From Planosporangium mesophilum (lineage in GTDB: Bacteria > Actinomycetota > Actinomycetes > Mycobacteriales > Micromonosporaceae): DNA of 64,000 bases. Shown here piece by piece: positions 24,460 to 32,900 of the stretch. The stretch spans positions 124,001 to 188,000 of the forward strand of contig NZ_BOON01000006.1 of the NCBI RefSeq assembly GCF_016863255.1. The letters run 5' to 3'. Position 1 is the first letter of the stretch. Every line of letters begins with the position of its first letter. Made by a program: the position numbers and the translations under genes. The notes below the pieces were generated by a model that saw only the letters and a list, made by a program, of their open reading frames with translations, ran no database searches and had not been told where the DNA came from.

Positions 24460-25419
24460 TCAGCCCTTGTCGGGGGGCGTGAACGAGCTGGTACGGGACA
24501 TGCCCGCGGCCCGGCCCTTGCCGGCGACGACGAGCGCCATCTTGCGCGACGCCTCGTCGATCATCTCGTCGCCGAGCATCACCGCGCCGAGCTTGCCGCC
24601 CTTCTCGGAGGTGTAGTACTCGTACGCGTCCAGGATCAGCTCGGCGTGGTCGTAGTCGGCCTGGCTCGGCGAGTACACCTCGTTGGCCGCGTCGATCTGG
24701 CCGGGGTGCAGGACCCACTTGCCGTCGAAGCCGAGCGCCGCCGACCGCTTCGCGACCTCGGTGAATCCGTCGACGTCGCGGATCTGCAGGAACGGCCCGT
24801 CGATCGCCTGCAGGTCGTGCATGCGGGCGGCCATCAGGATGCGCATCAGGATGTAGTGGTACGGGTCGGCCGGGTACTCCGGGATGAGCTGACCGACCAC
24901 CAGGGACTTCATGTTGATCGAGGCCATGAAGTCGGCGGGCCCGAAGATGATGGTCTCGACGCGGGGCGACGCGGCGGCGATCGCGTCCACGTTGACCAGG
25001 CCGGCCGCGTTCTCGATCTGCGCCTCGATGCCGATGCCGCCGACCGGCAGGCCGACCGTCTTCTCGATCTGGGTCAGCAGCATGTCCAGCCACTGCACCT
25101 GGGCGGCGTTCTGAACCTTGGGCAGCATGATCGCGTCGAGGTTGGCGCCAGCGCCCTCCACGACCTCGATCACGTCGCGGTACGTCCACGGCGTGGTGAG
25201 GTCGTTGACGCGTACCACCCGGACCTTGTCACCCCAGCCGCCGTCGTTGAGTGCGGCCACGATGTTCTTGCGCGCCTCCGGCTTGGCCAGCGGCGCCACC
25301 GCGTCCTCGATGTCGAGGAAGACCTGGTCGGCCGGCAGGCCCTGCGCCTTGCCGAGCATCTTTACACTCGAGCCGGGAACAGCCAAGCAGGACCGGCGCG
25401 GTCGTCCGAGAGCGCCCAT
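24460..25419 (-). CDS. HpcH/HpaI (CitE-like) CoA-ester lyase
   Basis: 319-residue CitE-like TIM-barrel lyase that splits malyl-CoA or beta-methylmalyl-CoA. Seen: 'RRSCLAVPGSSVKMLGKA' at the start, 'VFLDIEDAVAP' with metal-binding Glu/Asp, 'VRVNDLTTPWTYRD', 'IMLPKVQNAAQVQWLD', 'AQIENAAGLVNVDAI', and 'GFDGKWVLHPGQIDAANEVY'. ATG 25419 has AAGGAG 9 nt upstream. It fits the lyase step of the ethylmalonyl-CoA pathway next to a mesaconyl-CoA hydratase and methylsuccinyl-CoA dehydrogenase, but that assignment is inference. A TTACC-N4-GGTAA palindrome lies 29 bp upstream, shared with a divergent SDR gene. Confidence 0.92.
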   Translation of the reverse strand: MGALGRPRRSCLAVPGSSVKMLGKAQGLPADQVFLDIEDAVAPLAKPEARKNIVAALNDGGWGDKVRVVRVNDLTTPWTYRDVIEVVEGAGANLDAIMLPKVQNAAQVQWLDMLLTQIEKTVGLPVGGIGIEAQIENAAGLVNVDAIAAASPRVETIIFGPADFMASINMKSLVVGQLIPEYPADPYHYILMRILMAARMHDLQAIDGPFLQIRDVDGFTEVAKRSAALGFDGKWVLHPGQIDAANEVYSPSQADYDHAELILDAYEYYTSEKGGKLGAVMLGDEMIDEASRKMALVVAGKGRAAGMSRTSSFTPPDKG

Positions 25420-25448
25420 ACGAGGCTCCTTAGGAGTCGGTAAGTTGG

Positions 25449-25462
25449 TTACCCAACGGTAA
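25449..25462. promoter_or_regulatory. TTACC-N4-GGTAA operator in divergent gap
   Basis: TTACCCAACGGTAA, with the same perfect arms and spacing as 16109, inside a larger GGTTAC...GTAACC palindrome. It sits between the CoA-ester lyase and SDR starts and may control both. Confidence 0.58.
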
Positions 25463-25492
25463 CCGTGCTGCGGGATCGGGGAGAACAGAGCT

Positions 25493-26308
25493 GTGGAAGA
25501 TCTCACGGTCGTGGTGACAGGGGCCAGTTCGGGTGTCGGGCTCGCCGCCGCGAAGGCGTTCGCGGAGCGGGGCGCGCGGGTCGTCGTGGTCGGGCGGGAT
25601 CCGGACCGGCTGGCGTCGGCGGCGGAGCAGGTACGGGCGGCCGGCGGCCGGGCTCCCGACAGCTTCCGGGCCGACTTCAACCGCCTGGACGACGTCCGGA
25701 CACTCGCTTCCCACCTTGCCGACCGCTATCCCAGGATCGACGTCCTGGCCAACAACGCGGGCGGGCTCGTCAACTCGTACACCCTGACGGCGGACGGTTT
25801 CGAGGCCACCATCCAGGCCAACCACCTGGCGCCGTTCCTGCTGACCAACCTGCTGCGCGAACAACTGCGCGGCGGCCGGGTGGTCAACACCGCCTCCGAC
25901 GCCCACCGCACGGGCGTGCCGGACCCGGACGACCTGGTCGGGCGGGGCGACCGGTACAGCATGTGGCGGGCGTACGGCGCGAGCAAGGCCGCCAACATCC
26001 TCTTCGCCGCCGAGGCGGCCCGCCGCTGGCCGGACGCGCTGTCCACGTCGTACCACCCCGGCGTCGTGCGCAGCCGGTTCGGCGCGGGCAGCACCCTGCT
26101 GAACTTCTTCTACCGGGCCGCCCCGTTCCTGGTCAGCCCGGAAGACGGCGCCGACACCCTGGTCTGGCTCGCGACCGCACCGGCCGAGGAGATCAATCAG
26201 GGCGGGTACTACGCGAAGCGCCGGCCCCGCCGGCCCACACCCACGGCGGCGGATCCGCAGCTCGCCGCGCGCCTGTGGGAGGCGAGCGCGAAGGCCGTCG
26301 GCCTCTAG
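25493..26308 (+). CDS. Short-chain dehydrogenase (retinol-dehydrogenase-like)
   Basis: 271-residue SDR oxidoreductase. Seen: '[20 protein letters not shown]' cofactor loop, 'DVLANNAGG', catalytic Ser in 'NTASDAH', '[19 protein letters not shown]' with Tyr and Lys, '[12 protein letters not shown]'. This pattern matches the retinol dehydrogenase/WW-oxidoreductase-like group; substrate unknown. Divergent from the CoA-ester lyase over a 73-bp region that holds the TTACC palindrome, so the two may be coregulated. Confidence 0.92.
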   Translation: MEDLTVVVTGASSGVGLAAAKAFAERGARVVVVGRDPDRLASAAEQVRAAGGRAPDSFRADFNRLDDVRTLASHLADRYPRIDVLANNAGGLVNSYTLTADGFEATIQANHLAPFLLTNLLREQLRGGRVVNTASDAHRTGVPDPDDLVGRGDRYSMWRAYGASKAANILFAAEAARRWPDALSTSYHPGVVRSRFGAGSTLLNFFYRAAPFLVSPEDGADTLVWLATAPAEEINQGGYYAKRRPRRPTPTAADPQLAARLWEASAKAVGL

Positions 26309-26319
26309 CGTTTGCGGCT

Positions 26320-26817
26320 CTACCGCTTACGGACGCGGTGCAGGCGGAACGGGCGCCGTACGGTCCGCGCCGCCGGCGTGGGCGGTGGCGGGGCGGCCAG
26401 CGACGCGTCGGGCAGCGTCGGACCCGCCTCGGTGGGCTCCCCGGCCGGGGTCAGCCGGCTCACCACGCACTCGGCCCCCCACCGGGTGACGATCTCTCCG
26501 GTCGTACCGCTGGCGTTGAGCCGCTTCGCCGCCAACTGCGGCGCGACGGTGTCCCACTCGTCGGTGCCGAACGTCAGCCTCGACACTGTCGCCGGCCACG
26601 TCACGATCCGCCCGCCATGGTCGCCGCGGGCCGTGACGCACGCCTTCTCGGCCACGGCCAGGCCCGGCGCCGTCTGCTCCCCCGCGCCGCTCACGACGTA
26701 CAGCGCACCGTCGATCCAGAGACACCAGACGGGATAGCCCGGCCCGACCTCCGGCACGGTCAGCCACGCCACGGCTGCCTTCTTCATCGCCTCGTCGATG
26801 AGCGGAACGCGCTCCAT
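26320..26817 (-). CDS. Conserved hypothetical, possible FMN-binding split barrel
   Basis: 165-residue protein: 'VPLIDEAMKKAAVAWLTVP', 'YPVWCLWIDGALYVVSGAGE', 'ITWPATVSRL'-like strands suggest a pyridoxamine-oxidase-like split barrel, though no flavin motif is clear. The tail after about 125 is Pro/Ala-rich and basic. ATG 26817 has CATAAT 6 nt upstream, so possibly leaderless. It converges on the SDR gene, 11 bp between stops. Confidence 0.62.
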   Translation of the reverse strand: MERVPLIDEAMKKAAVAWLTVPEVGPGYPVWCLWIDGALYVVSGAGEQTAPGLAVAEKACVTARGDHGGRIVTWPATVSRLTFGTDEWDTVAPQLAAKRLNASGTTGEIVTRWGAECVVSRLTPAGEPTEAGPTLPDASLAAPPPPTPAARTVRRPFRLHRVRKR

Positions 26818-26823
26818 CCCTGC

Positions 26824-26829
26824 ATTATG
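26824..26829 (-). promoter_or_regulatory. -10 hexamer of leaderless transcript
   Basis: CATAAT on the minus strand, 6 nt before the ATG at 26817. Confidence 0.4.
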
Positions 26830-26837
26830 CGGGGTCG

Positions 26838-27551
26838 TCAGACCGGCGTCGGTACCCGCTGCTCGATCAACTCCAGCACCTCGGTGAGGCTGGTGACGAC
26901 CGGACCCCTCCACCCGGGGTCACCCCGGAAGGCCAAATGGTTGACCAGGTCCGGGGCGGCCAGCCGGACCGCGGACATTCCGACCTCGCGCGCCCCCGAA
27001 AGTTCGCGGCTGCCGCCGTCACCCACGTACAGGCACTCGTCCGGTTCCACCCGCAGTTGGCGGCAGGCGGCCAGGTACATGGCGGGGTGCGGCTTGCAGT
27101 GCCCCACCTCCACCGAGTACACGCAGCCCTCCAGCAGCGGCGCCACCGCCAGGCGGGGCAGGAAGGCCGGCAGCTCGTACCAGCAGTCGCTGGCCACCAC
27201 GACCGGTACCCCGCGCTCGCGCAGCTCCGTCAGGACGGACACCGCCTCCGGGCGCAGCACCGTGTCGGCGCGTACCGCCTCCGGGCGCGCCATCACGGCG
27301 TAGGTGAGCTCGGCGAGCGTCGGGCGGCCGCCGGCGGCGTACGCCACCCGACGCAGCCCGTCGATCGGGTCGCCGTAGCGGCCGGCGGCGCGCAGGTAGA
27401 ACGTCCGGTCCAGTTCGGCGAAGAACGCCTCCGGGTCGCAGCCGAGCAGCCGGGCGATGACGCGATGGCGCGGGCCCCGGCGTACGGCGGTCGTGAGGGT
27501 GCCGAAGAAGTCGCACACCACCGCGCGTGGCGGGGCAGGAGCGGGAAGCAT
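26838..27551 (-). CDS. HAD-superfamily hydrolase
   Basis: 237-residue HAD phosphatase-like enzyme. Seen: motif I 'VVCDFFGTLT' with the nucleophile Asp (Phe takes the second Asp position, as in several non-phosphatase HADs), motif II 'VVVASDCW', motif III Lys in 'VGHCKPHPAMYLAA', motif IV 'CLYVGDGGSREL'. Because the +2 Asp that acts as acid/base in phosphatases is absent, it may have another reaction. Divergent from the EamA transporter gene. Confidence 0.87.
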   Translation of the reverse strand: MLPAPAPPRAVVCDFFGTLTTAVRRGPRHRVIARLLGCDPEAFFAELDRTFYLRAAGRYGDPIDGLRRVAYAAGGRPTLAELTYAVMARPEAVRADTVLRPEAVSVLTELRERGVPVVVASDCWYELPAFLPRLAVAPLLEGCVYSVEVGHCKPHPAMYLAACRQLRVEPDECLYVGDGGSRELSGAREVGMSAVRLAAPDLVNHLAFRGDPGWRGPVVTSLTEVLELIEQRVPTPV

Positions 27552-27655
27552 GAACGGGCCTTACCGACGGGGAAGTGACCAGGACGAGAGTAGCCAGCTC
27601 GTCACTCATGGTCTGTCGCCCTGTCGGCTCGTGTGACGTGGCAGCATCACCAGCC

Positions 27656-28528
27656 ATGCGTACGACGACCTTGGCCCTGATGATCGCAGTGGTCGCCGTC
27701 TCGTCGTCCGCTCCCCTGATCGCGTACGCGGCCGCACCGGCGCTGGCCATCGCGTTCTGGCGGAACGCCCTCGCCGTCGGCGTACTGGCACCGGTCGCGC
27801 TCACCAGCCGACGCGCCGGGCTGAGCGGGCTGGACCGGCGTACCGCCGTGCTCTGCGCGCTGGCCGGGATCGCGCTCGCGGCCCACTTCGCGACGTTCGT
27901 ACCCAGCGCCAAGCTGACCACCGCCGCCGCCGCGACCGCCATGGTCTGCACCCAGCCGGTCTGGGCGGCGCTGATCGCCGCCGCGCGTCGGGTACCGGTC
28001 GCCCCCGCGACCTGGACCGGGATCGGGCTCGCCGTCGCCGGCGCGGTGCTCGCGACCGGCGCGGACCTCACCGTCTCCGGCCGCGCGGTCACCGGCGACC
28101 TGCTCGCGGTCGCGGGCGGGATGGCCGGCGCGGTGTACATGACGCTCGGCGAGCGGGCCCGGGCGCGTACCACCACGACCGCGTACACCACGGTCTGCTA
28201 CACCGTCTGCGCGGTCCTGCTCGGCGTGGTCTGCCTGGCCGGCGGCGTACCCCTGACCGGTTTCGACCGGAACACCTGGCTCGCGCTCGGCGCGCTGACC
28301 GCGGGCGCCCAGCTGCTGGGCCACTCGCTGGTCAACTACGCGCTGCACCGGGTGTCGGCGACCACGGTCTCGGTACTGCTGCTGCTGGAGGTGCCGGGCG
28401 CCGGGCTGCTGGCCTGGGCCTGGTTGGGTCAGGTACCCGCCGCCCGCAGCCTGCCCGGGCTGGCCCTGCTGGTCGTCGGCGTCGCCGTGGTCGTCCTCGG
28501 CGCGGCCCGCCGACCGACCGCCCCTTGA
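27656..28528 (+). CDS. EamA/DMT-family transporter
   Basis: 290-residue, ten-helix DMT exporter with two EamA repeats. First repeat includes 'FWRNALAVGVLAPVALTSRR' and 'AHFATFVPSAKLTTAAAATA'; second includes 'GDLLAVAGGMAGAVYMTLGE' and 'LGHSLVNYALHRVSATTVSV', followed by 'LLEVPGAGLLAWAWLGQVP'. Substrate unknown; relatives export amino acids or metabolites. ATG 27656 gives a standard length, the longer frame adding a polar leader of 27 residues. Confidence 0.9.
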   Translation: MRTTTLALMIAVVAVSSSAPLIAYAAAPALAIAFWRNALAVGVLAPVALTSRRAGLSGLDRRTAVLCALAGIALAAHFATFVPSAKLTTAAAATAMVCTQPVWAALIAAARRVPVAPATWTGIGLAVAGAVLATGADLTVSGRAVTGDLLAVAGGMAGAVYMTLGERARARTTTTAYTTVCYTVCAVLLGVVCLAGGVPLTGFDRNTWLALGALTAGAQLLGHSLVNYALHRVSATTVSVLLLLEVPGAGLLAWAWLGQVPAARSLPGLALLVVGVAVVVLGAARRPTAP

Positions 28529-28531
28529 TCG

Positions 28532-29404
28532 TCACCCGACGAACGGCGGGACGGCGATCTCGCCGGCGGAGACCGGTACGACGTGGCCGCTGACCGTCAC
28601 CGAGGTGGCGGCCCCGCCGGCCGCGGTGACCGTGCAGTCCAGGGTGGACGGGCGGTGGATCTCCGCGCCCTGGAGGACCCGGTAGGCCGACGTGCCGTCG
28701 CCGGGCACGAGACCCGACGCGACCAGCCAAACCCCGAGCCCCAGGGCGGCGGAGCCGGTCGCCGGGTCCTCGGGTACCCCCAGCGCGGGCGCGAACATCC
28801 GGGCGTGGGCGACGGCGGTGGCCGCGTCCCAGGCGAAGACCTCGATCTTGTCGAAGCCGGCCGCCCGCAACGCGCCCGGGTCACAGGCGGCCCGGCCCAC
28901 CGCCGACGGCGTCACGGACAGGAACACGTTGTCCAGCCCGCAGCCGGCGACCCGCGGCGGCGGGCCGACGAAGTCGTCGGGCCCCAGCCCGACCGCCGCG
29001 AGCAGCGGTGCCGGATCCAGTTCGGGGCCGACCGTCGGGGTACCCCCGGTCAGCGTCGCGGACCCGGTCGACTCGACCGCGATCGGCAACAGGCCGGCAC
29101 CGCACTCCTGGACGACCGTGCCGGCCGGGAACCAGCCGGCACGGTGCAGCGTCACGGCCGCGCCGACGCTGGGGTGCCCGGCGAACGGGATCTCGGCACC
29201 CGGGGTGAAGATCCGGGCCCGGTAGGTCGCCCCGGGGGTCGTCGGCGGCAGCGGGAAGATCGTCTCGGACAGGTTGAACTCACGCGCTATCGCGTGCATC
29301 TGCTCCCCGGCCAGCTCGTCGGCGCCGTACACCACCGCGAGCGGGTTACCGGTGAACGGGCGATCGGTGAAGACATCGACAACCTCGTACCGCAACGTCG
29401 TCAT
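28532..29404 (-). CDS. PhzF-family isomerase/epimerase
   Basis: 290-residue PhzF-like protein with two repeated halves related to diaminopimelate epimerase. Seen: 'YEVVDVFTDRPFTGNPLAVV' and 'EFNLSETIFP' with the catalytic Glu, 'ARIFTPGAEIPFAGHPSVGA', and C-half 'ARMFAPALGVPEDPATGSAA'. Reaction not inferable outside phenazine clusters; none is here. ATG 29404 has TAGGCT 7 nt upstream and no ribosome site, so the mRNA is probably leaderless. Divergent from the CBS-domain gene. Confidence 0.92.
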   Translation of the reverse strand: MTTLRYEVVDVFTDRPFTGNPLAVVYGADELAGEQMHAIAREFNLSETIFPLPPTTPGATYRARIFTPGAEIPFAGHPSVGAAVTLHRAGWFPAGTVVQECGAGLLPIAVESTGSATLTGGTPTVGPELDPAPLLAAVGLGPDDFVGPPPRVAGCGLDNVFLSVTPSAVGRAACDPGALRAAGFDKIEVFAWDAATAVAHARMFAPALGVPEDPATGSAALGLGVWLVASGLVPGDGTSAYRVLQGAEIHRPSTLDCTVTAAGGAATSVTVSGHVVPVSAGEIAVPPFVG

Positions 29405-29411
29405 GACGATC

Positions 29412-29417
29412 AGCCTA
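29412..29417 (-). promoter_or_regulatory. -10 hexamer of leaderless transcript
   Basis: TAGGCT on the minus strand, 7 nt before the ATG at 29404. Confidence 0.5.
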
Positions 29418-29475
29418 GACACCGCCGGGCGCGTCGGAAGCGTGCGGACTCGGCGTACCGACGATCGAACGCGAC

Positions 29476-29481
29476 TAGTCT
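29476..29481 (+). promoter_or_regulatory. -10 hexamer of leaderless transcript
   Basis: TAGTCT, 7 nt before the GTG at 29489. It is divergent from the TAGGCT site only 59 bp away. Confidence 0.5.
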
Positions 29482-29488
29482 GCAATAC

Positions 29489-30823
29489 GTGACTACCGCG
29501 ACGAGGGTTTACGTCGCCCGGCTTGCCAACCTTCCCATGTTCGACCCGAACGGCGACCAGGTCGGGCGGGTCCGGGACGCGGTGATCCGGGTACGCCCCG
29601 GCCAGCTGCCACCCCGGGTGGTGGGGCTGGTGGCGGAGATCCCCATGCGCCGGCGCATCTTCGTACCCATCACGCGGGTGACCGCGATCGAGGCCGACGC
29701 GGTGATGCTCAGCACCGGCACGCTCAACCTGCGCCGCTTCGAGAAGCGCCCGGGTGAGCTGCTCGTCCTGGAGGACCTGCTGGACCGGCGGGTGACGGTC
29801 AACGACACCGGCCGCGAGGGCACGGTCGTCGACGTCGCCATGGAGTCCGACCGTACCGCCGAGTGGGCGCTGGGCAGGGTGGCGGTCCGCGAGCTGACCG
29901 GCCGACTGACCCGGCGGGGGCACCTGCACCAACTCGCGTGGAACGAGGTGCGCGGCCTGGTCGGCGCGCACGACACGCAGGGCACCGCCGGCCTGCTCGC
30001 GGTGCTCGACAACATGCGCCCCGCCGACCTCGCCAACGCGCTGCAGGACCTCTCGGACGCGCGCCGCGTCGAGGTCGCCACGGCGCTGGACGACGAGCGC
30101 CTCGCCGACGTGCTCGAGGAGCTGCCCGAACACGACCAGGTGGAGATCATCGCGGCACTGGGCCGGGAGCGCGCCGCGGACGTACTCGAGGAGATGGACC
30201 CCGATGACGCCGCCGACCTGCTCGCCGAGCTACCCAAGCCCGACCAGGAGGCGCTGCTCGACCTGATGGAGCCGCACGAGGCGTCCAAGGTCAGCCAGCT
30301 GCTCGACTACAAGCCCGGGACCGCCGGCAGCCTGATGACCTCCGAGCCGATCATCCTGCCCCCGGACTCGACGGTCGCCGAGGCGCTGGCCCGGATCCGG
30401 GAGCCGCAGTTGTCCCCGGCCGTCGCCGCGGGGGTGTTCATCACCCGGGCGCCGAACGCGACCCCGACCGGGCGATACCTGGGCGTGGTGCACTTCCAGC
30501 GACTGCTGCGCGAGATGCCCTCCGCGCTGCTGGGCGGCGTGGTCGACAACGACATCGACCCGCTGGACCCGGCCACCCCACTGTCGGAGATCACCCGGCG
30601 GATGGCGACGTACAACCTGGTCTGCATGCCGGTCGTCGACGGCAACGACCGGCTGGTGGGCGCGGTCACCGTCGACGACGTGCTCGACCACCTCCTGCCG
30701 CCGGACTGGCGCGACCGCGACCACGTGGAGCCACTGGTGGTCGGCCACCCGGCGGCGCGGGCGGCCCAGCTCATGGGCCGGCCGGTGCCGCCGCCGGGAC
30801 GGGAGGACAACCTCCGTGGCTGA
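29489..30823 (+). CDS. MgtE N-domain and CBS-pair protein lacking the channel
   Basis: 444-residue cytosolic protein. Order: two PRC-barrel-like repeats (about 1-150, 'VYVARLANLPMFDPNGDQVG' and 'DRRVTVNDTGREGTVVDV'), an MgtE N domain (about 165-275, 'VATALDDERLADVLEELPE' repeats) and a CBS pair (about 280-410, 'TAGSLMTSEPIILPPDSTVA' and 'TYNLVCMPVVDGNDRLVGAV'). The transmembrane channel of MgtE is absent, so it may sense Mg2+ or nucleotides for another partner. The next gene, DUF1003, overlaps it by 8 bp and supplies two membrane helices; the pair is conserved in actinobacteria. Confidence 0.9.
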   Translation: MTTATRVYVARLANLPMFDPNGDQVGRVRDAVIRVRPGQLPPRVVGLVAEIPMRRRIFVPITRVTAIEADAVMLSTGTLNLRRFEKRPGELLVLEDLLDRRVTVNDTGREGTVVDVAMESDRTAEWALGRVAVRELTGRLTRRGHLHQLAWNEVRGLVGAHDTQGTAGLLAVLDNMRPADLANALQDLSDARRVEVATALDDERLADVLEELPEHDQVEIIAALGRERAADVLEEMDPDDAADLLAELPKPDQEALLDLMEPHEASKVSQLLDYKPGTAGSLMTSEPIILPPDSTVAEALARIREPQLSPAVAAGVFITRAPNATPTGRYLGVVHFQRLLREMPSALLGGVVDNDIDPLDPATPLSEITRRMATYNLVCMPVVDGNDRLVGAVTVDDVLDHLLPPDWRDRDHVEPLVVGHPAARAAQLMGRPVPPPGREDNLRG

Positions 30824-31517
30824 CTCCCGTCGGGTGGGCCGCCTCGACCAGCCCCGCGAGCCGGGCCGGCTCACGCTGCCGCGGCTGGACAAGGAGGCAT
30901 TCGGGCGCTTCGCCGAGACGTTCGCGCGGTTCATGGGCACCGCCCGGTTCATCTTCTACATGACGGTCTTCCTGATCGTGTGGGTGGGCGTGAACCTCAT
31001 CGGGATCTTCGGATTCCGTTGGGACCCGTACCCGTTCATCCTGCTCAACCTGTTCTTCAGCGCCCAGGCGTCGTACGCCGCGCCCCTGATCCTGCTCGCC
31101 CAGAACCGCCAGGCCGACCGCGACCGGCTCTCTATCGAGGAGGACCGGCGGCGGGCGCAGATGCAGAAGGCCGACACCGAGTACCTGTCGCGCGAGATCG
31201 CCTCGCTGCGGATCGCGCTCGGCGAGGTGTCCACCCGCGACTTCGTCCGCTCGGAGCTGACCCGGGTGATCGAGGAGCTGGACGAGGCCGCGTACCGTCG
31301 CCACAAGCAGGAGCGCAAGGAGCAGCGCAAGGACCTGAAACGCGCCGCGCGGCGGGCCGTGGAGGAGGTCGGGCAGGAGGACGAGCCCGAGGAGTCGGAG
31401 TACGCCGACCAGCCGGAGACGATGGCCCGGTCCGTCGGCTCGGCCCCGGAGATCGGCTCGGCCCCAGAGATCGGCTCGGCCCCGGACGTTCGGGCGCCGC
31501 GCGCCTCAAGGGGCTAG
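30816..31517 (+). CDS. DUF1003 membrane protein
   Basis: 233-residue DUF1003 protein with two helices, 'FIFYMTVFLIVWVGVNLIGI' and 'YPFILLNLFFSAQASYAAPL', then a long charged coiled coil ('LILLAQNRQADRDRLSIEED' onward) rich in Arg/Lys/Glu. The C-terminal tail has three 'GSAPEI/DV' repeats from a tandem 18-bp DNA repeat. Overlaps the CBS-domain gene by 8 bp; probable partner in Mg2+ or stress sensing. Function of the family is unknown. Confidence 0.88.
   Translation: MADSRRVGRLDQPREPGRLTLPRLDKEAFGRFAETFARFMGTARFIFYMTVFLIVWVGVNLIGIFGFRWDPYPFILLNLFFSAQASYAAPLILLAQNRQADRDRLSIEEDRRRAQMQKADTEYLSREIASLRIALGEVSTRDFVRSELTRVIEELDEAAYRRHKQERKEQRKDLKRAARRAVEEVGQEDEPEESEYADQPETMARSVGSAPEIGSAPEIGSAPDVRAPRASRG
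31437..31490 (+). repeat. 18-bp tandem repeat inside DUF1003 gene
   Basis: Three in-frame 18-bp units beginning GGCTCGGCCCCGGAGATC, with one substitution in unit 2 and divergence at the end of unit 3. Each encodes GSAPEI or GSAPDV at the protein C terminus; repeat number could vary between strains. Confidence 0.8.
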
Positions 31518-31663
31518 GCGCGCGGCACGACCTGGGCAGATGGTCCCATCGTCAGGTACCCGACGTCCAGCCCCAATCCGGCATTGGCCACAACCACGGC
31601 CAATGTGACCTGGCTGTGGTCGGTCGCACGTACCGGCCCCGACCGCATCCCACCACCCGGACG

Positions 31664-31669
31664 TAACAT
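31664..31669 (+). promoter_or_regulatory. -10 hexamer of leaderless transcript
   Basis: TAACAT, 7 nt before the ATG at 31677; no ribosome site. Confidence 0.48.
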
Positions 31670-31676
31670 TGGCGCC

Positions 31677-32822
31677 ATGTCTGCCCCCGTCACCACCACC
31701 GAGGACGCGCTCCGCTCCGCCCTCGCGACCGTCAACGACCCCGAGATCCGCCGCCCCATCACCGATCTGGGCATGGTCAAGTCCGCGACGGTACGTCCCG
31801 ACGGCGTCGCCGAGATCGGGATCCTGCTGACGGTCGCCGGGTGCCCGCTGCGCGACAAGCTGCGCAGCGACATCACGCTGGCCGTGGCCCAGGTGCCCGG
31901 CGTACAGGGTGTCGAGATCGACTTCGGTGTCATGACCGACGAGCAGCGCCGCAACCTGCAGACGAGCCTGCGCGGCGGCGGCGGGGCCGAGCCGGTCATC
32001 CCGTTCGCGCAGCCCGGGTCGCGCACCCGGGTGTACGCGATCGCCAGCGGCAAGGGCGGTGTCGGCAAGTCCAGCGTGACGGTCAACCTGGCCGCGGCCC
32101 TGGCGGCCAAGGGGCTGTCCGTCGGCGTGGTGGACGCCGACATCTACGGCCACTCCGTTCCCCGCATGCTGGGTACCGACGCCCGCCCCACGCAGGTCGA
32201 GGAAATGATCATGCCGCCGCAGGCGCACGGCGTGAAGGTCATCTCGATCGGGATGTTCACCGCCGGCAACGCCGCCGTGGTCTGGCGGGGTCCGATGCTG
32301 CACCGCGCGCTGCAGCAGTTCCTCGCCGACGTGTACTGGGGTGACCTGGACGTGCTGCTGCTCGACCTGCCACCGGGTACCGGTGACGTCGCGATCTCGC
32401 TGGCCCAGCTGCTGCCCAGCGCGGAGATCCTGGTCGTCACCACCCCGCAGATGGCCGCCGCGGAGGTCGCCGAGCGGGCCGGCGCGATCTCGCTCCAGAC
32501 CCACCAGCGGCTGGTCGGCGTGGTCGAGAACATGTCGTGGATGGAGCTTCCGTCCGGTGAGCGGATGGAGGTCTTCGGCGCCGGCGGCGGCCAGACGGTC
32601 GCCGACTCGCTGACCCAGCTGACCGGCGCCAAGGTGCCGCTGCTCGGTCAGATCCCGCTCGACACCCGGGTACGGGAGGCCGGCGACGTCGGACGCCCGA
32701 TCGTCCTCGATGCCCCCGACGCGCCCGCGGCCAAGGCGCTGAGCGCGGTGGCCGACCGGCTCGCGGTACGCCGGGAGAGCCTCGTCGGCAGGCCCCTCAA
32801 CCTGCGCCCGGCGGGCCGGTAA
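31677..32822 (+). CDS. mrp: Mrp/NBP35-type Fe-S carrier ATPase
   Basis: 381-residue P-loop ATPase that carries and delivers Fe-S clusters. Seen: an N-terminal DUF59/MIP18 domain ('VNDPEIRRPITDLGMVKSA'), the deviant Walker A 'IASGKGGVGKSSVTVNLAAA', 'VGVVDADIYGHSVPRMLG', 'LLLDLPPGTGDVAISLAQLL'. The C-terminal CxxC that binds the shared cluster in many Mrp proteins is not present in 'GVVENMSWMELPSGERMEVF' (Ser-Trp-Met in its place), as in several actinobacterial versions. Convergent with tatB. Confidence 0.93.
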   Translation: MSAPVTTTEDALRSALATVNDPEIRRPITDLGMVKSATVRPDGVAEIGILLTVAGCPLRDKLRSDITLAVAQVPGVQGVEIDFGVMTDEQRRNLQTSLRGGGGAEPVIPFAQPGSRTRVYAIASGKGGVGKSSVTVNLAAALAAKGLSVGVVDADIYGHSVPRMLGTDARPTQVEEMIMPPQAHGVKVISIGMFTAGNAAVVWRGPMLHRALQQFLADVYWGDLDVLLLDLPPGTGDVAISLAQLLPSAEILVVTTPQMAAAEVAERAGAISLQTHQRLVGVVENMSWMELPSGERMEVFGAGGGQTVADSLTQLTGAKVPLLGQIPLDTRVREAGDVGRPIVLDAPDAPAAKALSAVADRLAVRRESLVGRPLNLRPAGR

Positions 32823-32850
32823 CCGGCGCGGCTCTTCGTCGATCCAGGAG

Positions 32851-32887
32851 AAATGGCGGCCCGGGAGCGTTCCCGGAGCCGCCATTT
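32851..32887. terminator. Bidirectional hairpin between mrp and tatB
   Basis: Outer stem AAATGGCGGC/GCCGCCATTT, inner CCGGGA/TCCCGG, in the convergent gap (32823-32900). The A/T ends give a short U-run both ways. Confidence 0.82.
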
Positions 32888-32900
32888 GTCCGAGATCGGC

